A DNA stretch of 64,000 nucleotides from JAZDLX01 sp964538455 (GTDB lineage: Bacteria; Electryoneota; Electryoneia; Electryoneales; Electryoneaceae). The notes below the pieces were generated by a model. The model saw nothing but the letters and a program-made list of their open reading frames with translations. It searched no databases and was not told the DNA's origin. Shown one piece after another: positions 8,901 to 16,320 of this stretch. Location: positions 1 through 64,000 of the forward strand of contig CAZIDZ010000002.1 of assembly GCA_964538455.1 (NCBI GenBank), written 5' to 3'. The first letter of the stretch is position 1, and the number at the start of each line of letters is the position of its first letter. Position numbers and translations under genes: made by a program.

Positions 8901-9878
8901 ATGCGCATCGAACCTGAACTGCAGCACGTGATCGACCGCCTGAAGGCCCGGTTTGAGTCTGAAGGGTGGTTGCTCGAGATCGAACCGATCGAGTACGGGG
9001 TCAAACTCTCTCTCGACACCGGCGGCCCAAGAGCCATAGGAAACCTTTATTTTTCAAAGAAAAAACATAGATTTTCCTGGGTCGCCAACAGCAATGGTGA
9101 TAAATCGGTGGCTCGCCTGCTCGCGGATGCCGTCTATGAACAGATCGGCGAAAAAAACGCCGCCGCCCCGCACAAAAACGGCGAACACGCGGCAACATCC
9201 TCCGAATTGAAGCTGAAGGTCTGGATTGGCACGGATGAGGCGGGCAAAGGAGATCTTTTCGGCCCGCTTGTCGCCGCCGGATTCATCAGCGATAAAGCGG
9301 TTGCCCTCGAACTGGCGAAAATGGGTGTGAAGGATTCCAAGGAATTGAAAAATCAGATGATACGAAGGCTTGCCGGGGAGATTCGGAAACGCTGGCCGGA
9401 CCGTTTCTCGATTGTCGAGATTGGATCGAAACGCTACAACGAAATGTACCGCGATTTCCAACGTCGGGGTGGAATTAATGGTATCCTCGGTTGGGCGCAT
9501 GCCAAAGTTATTGCTGAACTTGCGGAAAGCAAACACAAGCCGGAAGCCGCCGTTGTGGACCGGTTTTCGTCCCGGGACCGTGTAGAACGGCTCCTAGGAA
9601 ATATCACAGGAATCCGTGGAAATATCACAGGAATCCGTGTTATTCAACGGCCGGGCGGTGAATCGAACGTGGCGGTGGCGGCTGCCTCGATCCTCGCCCG
9701 GGATCGTTTCAACCGTGCCATAGCGAAAATCGGCGAAACCCTCGGCTGGCCGGTGCATCCCGGCAGCGGCTCTCCCGCGGTGCACGACCTGGAGCGTCTG
9801 CTGCGCGAGCGGCGGCCGGAAATCGCGAACTTTGTGAAAGCCCATTTCGCGCCGGTTCGTTCGCGGGGAATTCTCTAG
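8901..9878 (+). CDS. rnhC: Ribonuclease HIII
   Basis: A 325-residue RNase HIII that cleaves the RNA strand of RNA-DNA hybrids. An N-terminal TBP-like substrate-binding domain occupies residues about 1-90 (NLYFSKKKHRFSWV). The catalytic domain opens GTDEAGKGDLFGPLVAAG at 110-127, with D112 and E113, continues VKDSKEL, and places the third acid in VVDRF (D220). Between D220 and the helix ASILARDRF, residues 233-246 are a tandem 7-residue duplication (GNITGIR twice) encoded by an exact 21-base repeat. The ATG at 8901 lacks an obvious ribosome site, but no better start exists. lpxB starts immediately after its stop. Confidence 0.93.
   Translation: MRIEPELQHVIDRLKARFESEGWLLEIEPIEYGVKLSLDTGGPRAIGNLYFSKKKHRFSWVANSNGDKSVARLLADAVYEQIGEKNAAAPHKNGEHAATSSELKLKVWIGTDEAGKGDLFGPLVAAGFISDKAVALELAKMGVKDSKELKNQMIRRLAGEIRKRWPDRFSIVEIGSKRYNEMYRDFQRRGGINGILGWAHAKVIAELAESKHKPEAAVVDRFSSRDRVERLLGNITGIRGNITGIRVIQRPGGESNVAVAAASILARDRFNRAIAKIGETLGWPVHPGSGSPAVHDLERLLRERRPEIANFVKAHFAPVRSRGIL
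9597..9638 (+). repeat. Exact in-frame 21-bp tandem duplication in rnhC
   Basis: Two identical, adjacent 21-base units (9597-9617 and 9618-9638) add seven residues, GNITGIR, to RNase HIII. Perfect identity points to a recent slippage event or a reversible length variant. Confidence 0.97.
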
Positions 9879-11024
9879 ATGAACGTTTTCTGGGTGGCCG
9901 GAGAGAGCAGCGGAGACCGTCACGCCGCGCACCTGATACGTGAGCTGCGAAAAGCCGCACCCGGCTGGAAGCACGCCGGGATGGGCGGGGACGCGATGCG
10001 TGAAGCGGGATGCGAACTCACGGCCGACCTTTCGGAAGCCTCCCTGATGGGATTCACTGAAGTGGTTCGCCATCTGCCGCAGCTGCTCAGACTGCAACAG
10101 CATCTCCTGGACGAAATTTCGCAGCGGAAATGCGAGCTCGTGGTTTTCGTCGATTTTCCGGATTTCAACCTCAGGCTCGCGAAAAAGCTCCGCAAACGTT
10201 TCGGGCGTCAAGTCACGCTGTTCTACTATGTCAGCCCGCAGGTCTGGGCGTGGCGGAAGGGACGGGCGAAGGGTATCGCGAAACTTGTCGATGCGATGGC
10301 GGTGCTGTTTCCCTTCGAAGTGGACGTGTACAGGAAATACGGCCTCGAGACGGTCTTTTTCGGCCACCCGCTCGTTGGGGAAGTCACTGGCTCGGGGGAT
10401 GCGGAAAAGCTGCGAACGAAATTCAAGCTTGCCACCGACGAGGAGGCGGTTGCTGTTCTTCCCGGCAGCCGGGCGCATGAAGTGGAGCGCTTGCTCCCAC
10501 AGCAGCTCGCCGCGATCCGGGAGCTTCGTACGACCCGGGAGGAAAAGATCCGTGCTCTGGTCGCGCGGGCGGGAACGGTATCGCGCGAACAGCTTGAGCG
10601 TCATCTCAATGGTTTCGAAGGAGCGGATATTGTCGAGGGCGCTACGTACGACGCCCTCGCGGTGAGCCGCGTGGCGCTTGTCAAATCCGGGACATCGACA
10701 ATCGAAGCGGCCCTGGTCGGGACACCATATGTCGTCGTTTACAGGGTGTCGCCGCTCACTTTCCGCCTCGCAAAGTTGCTGGTTCGGGGGGTCCGGCATA
10801 TCGCCATGGTCAATGTGCTCGCTGGGCGTGAGGTGGTGCGCGAACGTCTTCAGAACGAAGCGCGCGGGGACATCCTCGCGGGCGATCTGCTGGCGATCTG
10901 GGCGGGGCCAAAGCGCTCCGAAGTCATCGAGGGTTTGCGGGAAGTGTCTTCACAACTGGGAAAACCGGGCATGGCGAAGCGTCTCGCTGCGTGGATGGTG
11001 GACCGTTTTGGGGGCGAACAGTGA
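9879..11024 (+). CDS. lpxB: Lipid-A-disaccharide synthase
   Basis: A 381-residue GT19 enzyme that joins UDP-2,3-diacylglucosamine to lipid X, giving the lipid A disaccharide at the inner face of the inner membrane. Family features are the N-terminal AGESSGDRHAAHLIREL, GMGGDAMREAG, FPDFNLRLAKKLR, YYVSPQVWAWRKGR, the GHPLVGE motif and VLPGSRAHEVERLLP. The ATG abuts the rnhC stop with no gap, so the two are co-translated. The next gene, carrying lpxK, overlaps its stop by four bases. Its presence shows that the organism makes lipopolysaccharide. Confidence 0.97.
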   Translation: MNVFWVAGESSGDRHAAHLIRELRKAAPGWKHAGMGGDAMREAGCELTADLSEASLMGFTEVVRHLPQLLRLQQHLLDEISQRKCELVVFVDFPDFNLRLAKKLRKRFGRQVTLFYYVSPQVWAWRKGRAKGIAKLVDAMAVLFPFEVDVYRKYGLETVFFGHPLVGEVTGSGDAEKLRTKFKLATDEEAVAVLPGSRAHEVERLLPQQLAAIRELRTTREEKIRALVARAGTVSREQLERHLNGFEGADIVEGATYDALAVSRVALVKSGTSTIEAALVGTPYVVVYRVSPLTFRLAKLLVRGVRHIAMVNVLAGREVVRERLQNEARGDILAGDLLAIWAGPKRSEVIEGLREVSSQLGKPGMAKRLAAWMVDRFGGEQ

Positions 11025-12739
11025 GTGAACCTCCGAACAAGGACCGTCTGCTGCCGTCGGTGCTGGGGTATTTGGGTTCGCGAGTGATCCTCGCACTTGG
11101 CTCCTTGATGCGGATTCGCGTCGTTGGGGAAGAGCGCGAACGCGAGCTCGAAGCGACGAAGAGCAACTGGATCCTGGCGGTGCTGCACGGAAGGATGGTG
11201 GTCCCGCTGTATACCCACCGTAAACGCGGCATCACCGGCTTGACCTCTCCCAGCAGGGATGGAGAGATCATCACCAGTCTCGTCCAAAAGCTGGGATACA
11301 AGACGGTGCGAGGTTCGAGTCGGGAGAGTGCGGCTGCGGGGCTGCGCGGAATGATCCGTGTCGCAAAATCCTCCGTGGTGGCCAACATGGTAGACGGTCC
11401 CACCGGTCCCCGCGAAGACCCCAAGCTCGGGACGGTTGCGATCGCCAAGGCCGCGGGAATCCCGATTGTGCCGCTGATCGGCGCGGCCGCTCCAGCCTGG
11501 GAGTTTGAACGCTCCTGGGACCGTTTCCAGGTCCCCTGGCCCTTCTCCCGCGGCGTAGTGATCGTCGGTGAGCCGATGACAATCCCTGCGGAGGAGAAGG
11601 CCGACGACCTGGAGAAATGGCGGCTCGAACTGAAACGGAGGATGATCTCCCTGCGCGAGCAGGCGGACGGGCTGGTGTGGCGCGAGGGGGTCAAGCCGGG
11701 ATTGCTTTCGCCGATTTCCGCGCTCTGGTCTCTCGGGGCGAAGCTTCGCGGGGCGCTGTACGACGCCGGAATCAAACGGGCTGTTCGCTCTCCGGTTCCT
11801 GTGGTGTCCGTGGGCAACTTGACGGTGGGGGGCAGCGGAAAATCCCCTGCCGTTCTCGAGGTGATCCGCAAGCTGAAAACGATCGCACCCAACAGCAAGC
11901 CCGCGATCGTCAGCCGTGGGTACAAGCGGAAGACAAAGGGTCTGGTGGTCGTTTCGGACGGGAGCGGCCATGTCGCAGCTCCCCGGGAGGGGGGCGACGA
12001 ACCGGTGATGCTGGCGAAGGCGGCGCCGGATGTGCCGGTAATCGTGGCGGAAAGACGAGCAGCAGGGATCCGGTACGCGGCAGAGCAGCTTGGGGCTACG
12101 GTGGTGGTGCTCGACGACGGTTTTCAACACCGGGGCGCCGGCCGCGATCTGGACGTGGTGCTGCTGGACGCCTCCACGCCGTCCTGGCACTGGCGACCCC
12201 TGCCCGCGGGTAGGATGCGTGAAGGTTTCTCCGCCCTGAAGCGCGCTCAGCTTGTGCTACTCACCGGCCACGCACCCGAACCGGTTGTCGCCGAGCTGCG
12301 AAAAAAAGTGAGTGAGTACATCGATGTGCCCCTGGCGAGGGGAGCGATCGAACCGGCCTTCCTGAAATCATTACAGGAGGACAAGCGGCTGCCGGCGTCC
12401 ACATTGAAGGGCAGAAGGGTGGCTCTTGCGGCGGGGATTGCCCGTCCAAGACGGTTTTTCGATTCCGTGGAAGCGCTGGGCGCCACGGCAGCGCTGTACA
12501 GCACCTGGCCGGATCACGCGGCGATTCCACGGCAGGAGGTAGACCGGTTGATGAAAAAGGCCCGTGACCGGCAGTCCGAATTCGTGCTGATCACGATGAA
12601 AGACGCGGTGAAATGGCCTCGCGCCAAGCCGGGCGACGTGGAAGTATTCGTACTCGAAACGGAGTGGCGCTGGCGGGAGGGGGAAGGACTTCTTGAAAAC
12701 GAGTTGAAAAAGCTTGTGGGGGAGCCGACGAATTCATAA
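11021..12739 (+). CDS. lpxK: Fusion: DUF374 acyltransferase + tetraacyldisaccharide 4'-kinase
   Basis: One 572-residue reading frame with two enzymes. Residues about 1-215 are a DUF374 member of the lysophospholipid acyltransferase superfamily: AVLHGRMVVPL (H56), SPSRDGEI (79-83), DGPTGPR (125-131). Residues about 228-572 are LpxK, which phosphorylates the 4' position of the lipid A precursor: VVSVGNLTVGGSGKSP (Walker A, about 262-276), the DDGFQHRGAGRD motif and LPAGRMRE. The GTG at 11021 is chosen because it overlaps the lpxB stop as GTGA; the frame also extends to an ATG at 10991 inside lpxB. DUF374 and lpxK are normally separate genes. A fusion would couple acylation and phosphorylation of lipid A. 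Confidence 0.92.
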   Translation: MSEPPNKDRLLPSVLGYLGSRVILALGSLMRIRVVGEERERELEATKSNWILAVLHGRMVVPLYTHRKRGITGLTSPSRDGEIITSLVQKLGYKTVRGSSRESAAAGLRGMIRVAKSSVVANMVDGPTGPREDPKLGTVAIAKAAGIPIVPLIGAAAPAWEFERSWDRFQVPWPFSRGVVIVGEPMTIPAEEKADDLEKWRLELKRRMISLREQADGLVWREGVKPGLLSPISALWSLGAKLRGALYDAGIKRAVRSPVPVVSVGNLTVGGSGKSPAVLEVIRKLKTIAPNSKPAIVSRGYKRKTKGLVVVSDGSGHVAAPREGGDEPVMLAKAAPDVPVIVAERRAAGIRYAAEQLGATVVVLDDGFQHRGAGRDLDVVLLDASTPSWHWRPLPAGRMREGFSALKRAQLVLLTGHAPEPVVAELRKKVSEYIDVPLARGAIEPAFLKSLQEDKRLPASTLKGRRVALAAGIARPRRFFDSVEALGATAALYSTWPDHAAIPRQEVDRLMKKARDRQSEFVLITMKDAVKWPRAKPGDVEVFVLETEWRWREGEGLLENELKKLVGEPTNS

Positions 12740-12776
12740 GCCTTGCTCTGCCCCGGTCATTCCTTTACTTTCTGGG

Positions 12777-12795
12777 TTGCCGCCTTAGGCGGCAA
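12777..12795 (+). terminator. Perfect hairpin after the lpx operon
   Basis: TTGCCGCC, loop TTA, GGCGGCAA forms a perfect 8-bp stem 37 bases after the lpxK stop and 20 bases before the tRNA. There is no T-run after it, so it is either a weak terminator or a processing hairpin for the tRNA transcript. Confidence 0.45.
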
Positions 12796-12815
12796 GCCAG
12801 CCAGCATTCGCTACC

Positions 12816-12891
12816 GGGCCCATAGCTCAGTGGTTAGAGCCGCGGACTCATAATCCGTTGGTCCCAGGTTCGAATCCTGGTGGGCCCACCA
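12816..12891 (+). tRNA. tRNA with CAU anticodon, probably tRNA-Ile2 (lysidine type)
   Basis: A complete 76-base cloverleaf: acceptor GGGCCCA (12816-12822) pairs with TGGGCCC (12881-12887), D arm GCTC/GAGC, anticodon stem GCGGA/TCCGT around the loop CTCATAA with anticodon CAT at 12849-12851, T arm CCAGG-TTCGAAT-CCTGG, and encoded ACCA. CAU may be initiator Met, elongator Met or Ile2. The absence of the three G-C pairs in the anticodon stem and of the initiator 1-72 mismatch excludes initiator. The GGACTCATAATCC and TTGGTC context resembles the tRNA-Ile2 that TilS converts to read AUA, but elongator Met is not excluded. Confidence 0.93.
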
Positions 12892-13160
12892 CCTGGATTG
12901 AGACGTGGAACTTGCAGGCGCGATTTTCGTGAATTCCAGGGGGAGAAGCAGGGAAATGTTCTGCCGTGGAAAATCAGGCAATACGCGGGCGGACGAAGCG
13001 AAAGGAGGCACGGTGATCTTGTTTCCTGCCCTGTCCGCCGGTCCTCAGGCGGGGTCCGGCGTGTTGCGTCCTCAAGGACATTGATGATCGTGCTGCGCTA
13101 TCCCGGCTTGGCACGATCTTTTATATCAGGCCATTCGGCCCACAGTGAAGGAAGCATCGG

Positions 13161-13898
13161 ATGACGGCTATTGACGTTCGCCGGGAGCTGGAGATGGTGG
13201 CGCGACTCCAGGAAGTGGATGCCCAGCTGAGGGATTTGGAGCTGGAAAAGGGTGATTTGCCGGCATTGGTGAAAAAGTTGCAAGGCGAGATCGAGAAAAA
13301 AGAGGAAGAGGAGAAGGAACTCGAACAACGTCTTGCGGACATCTCCAAACAGCAACGGTCCAATGACGGTCAGATTCAGCTTACGCGTGTGAAGCTTGAG
13401 AAGTACAAGGAGCAGCTTTACACGGTGACCACAAACCGTGAGTACGACGCGATCAACCAGGAGATTGACCACCTTCGTGGCCAGATTGAGTCAGTCGGGA
13501 GCAGCCAGGAGGCCCTGAAGGAGGAAGAGGAGACTCTCGGCGGCCAGATCGAGGAGTTCAACGCACGTCTCGAGGAGATGAACAACGAGCTGAAGGAGCG
13601 CCAGGGCGAGCTTGGCAGCAAGCAGGGCGAATCCGAGGAGGAAGAGAACCATCTCCACTCGGAGCGGGAAAAACTGATCGTACAGATCAAGAAACCGATC
13701 GTCGCCCACTATGAGCGTATTCGCAACCTGCGCCAGGTCGGTTCCGCCCGCCTTTACGCAGGCGCCTGCGGGGCTTGTTTCGCGGTTGTGCCTCCTCAAC
13801 GCCAGGCGGAGATCCGCAAAACGGAAGACGTTATCCTCTGCGAGTCATGCGGCGTCATCCTGTTGCCCGAGGAAGAATACCTCGGCGCGGCGAAATAA
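13161..13898 (+). CDS. Coiled-coil C4 zinc-ribbon protein (DUF164/CdsZ type)
   Basis: A 245-residue protein with a long Glu/Lys/Gln-rich antiparallel coiled coil (about residues 8-180) and a C-terminal zinc ribbon with cysteine pairs C203/C206 (CGAC) and C227/C230 (CESC). This layout is the zf-RING_7 family, including Chlamydia CdsZ and Helicobacter HP0958/FlgZ, which bind RNA or act as chaperone-like adaptors for secretion or flagella. The start at 13161 has GAAGGAAG just upstream. rnpB follows 75 bases later on the same strand, a neighbourhood I believe is common for this family; the specific role here is unknown. Confidence 0.88.
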   Translation: MTAIDVRRELEMVARLQEVDAQLRDLELEKGDLPALVKKLQGEIEKKEEEEKELEQRLADISKQQRSNDGQIQLTRVKLEKYKEQLYTVTTNREYDAINQEIDHLRGQIESVGSSQEALKEEEETLGGQIEEFNARLEEMNNELKERQGELGSKQGESEEEENHLHSEREKLIVQIKKPIVAHYERIRNLRQVGSARLYAGACGACFAVVPPQRQAEIRKTEDVILCESCGVILLPEEEYLGAAK

Positions 13899-13973
13899 CC
13901 CACAGCTTTTCCTTCACATCGCTTCGGCGAATCGATTGGGCCGATCGTGGCCACCAGGCGTTTCGATCCGAAA

Positions 13974-14408
13974 CGCAGCGAGGCAGCCGGACGGTCGCCT
14001 TTCCCGCTTCACGGTGGGAAGGGAGGAAAGTCCGAACTCCCCAGGGCAGGATGCCGGCTAACAGCCGGGCGTCGCAAGACGACGGAAAGTGCCACAGAGA
14101 ACAGACCGCCGATGGATCGGTCGCAAGACGGATCACAGGCAAGGGTGAAACGGCGGGGTAAGAGCCCACCGCGCGGACGGCAACGGACGCGGCACGGTAA
14201 ACCCCATCCGGAGCAAGGTCAAATAGGCGGGGAGAGGCGTGAAACGGCGGACATTAGTCCGTGCGTCAGGTCCCCGGGGCGGCCCGTCCCGGAAAACGAT
14301 ACCCGTGGGTAGGCCGCTTGAGCCGGATCGCAAGATTCGGCCCAGATCAATGACCGTCGTCCCGATTCGTCGGGATACAGAATTCGGCTTACAGGCTGCC
14401 TCGTTGCG
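13974..14408 (+). ncRNA. rnpB: RNase P RNA, bacterial class A
   Basis: The catalytic RNA that matures tRNA 5' ends. P1 is formed by CGCAGCGAGGCAGCC (13974-13988) and GGCTGCCTCGTTGCG (14394-14408) with one G-U pair. Conserved cores follow in order: GAGGAAAGTCCGAACTCC near 14024-14041, ACAGAGAACAGACCGCC near 14093, AAGGGTGAAACGGCGGGGTAAGAGCCCACCG split over 14142-14172, GCAAGGTCAAATAGG near 14214, and AGATCAATGACCGTC with ACAGAATTCGGCTTAC at the 3' end. Total about 435 bases. The exact 5' and 3' ends are inferred from P1 pairing. recJ begins about 50 bases downstream. Confidence 0.96.
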
Positions 14409-14457
14409 TTGCGGATCCCAGGAATGATTGTCACGTAAAACCACATAGAAGAAGTGC

Positions 14458-16173
14458 ATGGAAAAGCAATGGGAGCTTGTTACCCGAGAAGAAGGACGTA
14501 GCGTTGAAGATTTTGCGAAGGAGGCCGGGGTTCGCGCAGTGATCGCCCGCTTGCTGTTGCAGCGGGGAATCACCAGCGTGGCCGCGGCCCGAGAATTCTT
14601 CAAACCCGATCGCAACGCACTTCACGATCCATTCCTCTTCAGGGACATGCGTGATGCCGTCGATCGCATTACCGCGGCGCTGACAAGGCGGGAAAAAATC
14701 TTTGTCTTCGGCGATTACGACGTGGACGGCATCACTTCCGCCAGCCTGCTGTACCTCTTTTTCCGTGACCTGGGAGGGGACGTTCGCTACTACATCCCCG
14801 ACCGGCAATCCGAAGGGTACGGCCTCTCGGTCGAGGGCATCGAAACTGCCGCCCGCGAGGGGGCGAGGCTGATCGTTACGGTCGACTGCGGAATTACCGC
14901 AATCGACGAGGTCTCCCGCGCCACCGAGCTCGGTCTTGATGTCATCGTCTCGGACCATCACCAGCCGAGCGATTCGATTCCCAAGGCGCTTGCGGTGATC
15001 AATCCGAAGCGAACGGACAGTACCTATCCCTTTGGGGATCTCGCCGGCGTGGGAGTTGCCTACAAGGTGGCGCAGGGTGTAGCAGTGACGCTGAACCTGG
15101 ATCACTCCTACCTGGAGAAATACCTCGATCTGGTGGCAGTCGGCACCGCGGCGGATATCGTTCCGCTGATCGACGAGAACCGAATCTTCGTTCGCATGGG
15201 ACTCGAGAAGCTCAACCGCGATCCGCAAATCGGCATCCGCGCGTTGATCGAAACCGCCCGCCTGCGCCTGGGCCGGACCGATGTCGGGCAGATCATCTAC
15301 GGTCTCGCTCCGAGGATCAACGCCGTGGGCCGTCTCGGCAGCGCCAACCGTGCGGTGGACCTGATGATCACCTCGAACGAGCAACGGGCACGGCACCTCT
15401 CCCAGGAACTGGAACACGAAAACCAGGAACGCCGCCGGATTGACACCACAACCCTCGAGGAGGCGATCGCCGAGGTCGAGGAGAGCTTCGATCCGTTGCG
15501 AGACCGCGCACTGGTGCTCGCCCGGGAATCCTGGCACGGAGGAGTGATCGGCATCGTCGCCAGCAGGCTGATCGAACGCTACTACCGGCCGACGGTGATG
15601 ATCTCCATCGAGGACGGGATGGGCAAGGGGTCGGCGCGCTCGATTCCCGGATTCGACATCTACGAAGCGCTGGGGAAGTGCAGCGACCTGCTCGAACAAT
15701 TCGGCGGACATACCTACGCCGCAGGCCTCTCGCTCCCGGCGGAGAACATCGAAAAGTTCAGACAGCGTCTAAACGAGGTCGCCGCCTCGATGATTTCGGA
15801 AAAAGACCTTGTTCCGAAACTGAATATCGACGCGGAGCTCGATGTCAACGAGATCGACGACGACCTGTTGAGCCAACTCAAGCAGTTCTCGCCGTTCGGC
15901 CCGTCCAATCCGCTTCCGATCTTTGTCAGCCGCAATGTTTCGCTCTCGGGGTATCCTCGCGTGGTCGGGTCGAATCACTTGAAGTTCAAAGTCCGCACGA
16001 ACAACGGGCTGCTTGACTGCATCGGATTCAACCTCGGGGAACGTATCCAGCGCATGGACCCCAACCGTCCGGCGAACCAGATTGTGTACACGATCGAAGA
16101 GAACGAGTGGATGGGCTCGGTGTACCTGCAGCTGCGGATCATCGACGTGCGGGGAGCGGACGGAAACGGGTGA
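14458..16173 (+). CDS. recJ: Single-stranded-DNA-specific exonuclease RecJ
   Basis: A 571-residue RecJ that degrades single-stranded DNA 5' to 3' in recombination, mismatch and base-excision repair. DHH-family motifs: FVFGDYDVDGITSASLL (about 82-98), TVDCGITAID (141-150), VSDHHQP with D166-H167-H168, and the DHHA1 part ESWHGGVIGIVASRL, GKGSARSIPGFDIYEAL and FGGHTYAAGLSL. The C-terminal OB-like domain ends DVRGADGNG. The length is normal (about 560-580). The ATG at 14458 has only a weak AGAAGAAG upstream. It follows rnpB and is followed by a palindromic element. Confidence 0.96.
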   Translation: MEKQWELVTREEGRSVEDFAKEAGVRAVIARLLLQRGITSVAAAREFFKPDRNALHDPFLFRDMRDAVDRITAALTRREKIFVFGDYDVDGITSASLLYLFFRDLGGDVRYYIPDRQSEGYGLSVEGIETAAREGARLIVTVDCGITAIDEVSRATELGLDVIVSDHHQPSDSIPKALAVINPKRTDSTYPFGDLAGVGVAYKVAQGVAVTLNLDHSYLEKYLDLVAVGTAADIVPLIDENRIFVRMGLEKLNRDPQIGIRALIETARLRLGRTDVGQIIYGLAPRINAVGRLGSANRAVDLMITSNEQRARHLSQELEHENQERRRIDTTTLEEAIAEVEESFDPLRDRALVLARESWHGGVIGIVASRLIERYYRPTVMISIEDGMGKGSARSIPGFDIYEALGKCSDLLEQFGGHTYAAGLSLPAENIEKFRQRLNEVAASMISEKDLVPKLNIDAELDVNEIDDDLLSQLKQFSPFGPSNPLPIFVSRNVSLSGYPRVVGSNHLKFKVRTNNGLLDCIGFNLGERIQRMDPNRPANQIVYTIEENEWMGSVYLQLRIIDVRGADGNG

Positions 16174-16211
16174 CGACAGCTTGAGACTGGATGGACAGGA
16201 TAGATTATACA

Positions 16212-16313
16212 GAAATTAAAAAGGGGACACTTTACTTTTAATTTCACTGGAATTGCTTATGCTCAGCAGTGTTGGCTTAGAAATTAAAAGTAAAGTGTCC
16301 CCATTTTAATTTC
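16212..16313. repeat. Nested inverted-repeat element (two 34-bp arms)
   Basis: Two 34-base arms (16212-16245 and 16280-16313) are reverse complements with one mismatch, separated by 34 bases. The inner 23 bases (16223-16245 and 16280-16302) match perfectly; their core is GGGGACACTTTACTTTTAAT. Each arm is itself capped by GAAATTAAAA and TTTTAATTTC, so hairpins within and between arms are possible. The AT-rich caps contrast with the GC-rich surroundings. It lies between the convergent recJ and trkH and carries no gene. It resembles BIME-like pairs of REP sequences moved by REP-associated tyrosine transposases; a role in termination between the convergent genes is also possible. Confidence 0.85.
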
Positions 16314-16320
16314 CCCGACA

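Noticed and set aside
9594..10799. 401-residue minus-strand frame, with the doublet CDISTDSCDIS at its end
   Set aside because: It is antisense to lpxB and rnhC, and the doublet only mirrors the 21-bp tandem repeat on the other strand.
12816..12891. Initiator tRNA-Met as the identity of the CAU tRNA
   Set aside because: The acceptor end is fully paired at 1-72 and the anticodon stem lacks three consecutive G-C pairs.
13100..13125. TTGGCACGATCTTTTATATC, resembling a sigma-54 -24/-12 promoter before the zinc-ribbon gene
   Set aside because: The -24 part is good, but the -12 lacks the TTGCA-type GC, so I do not call a promoter.
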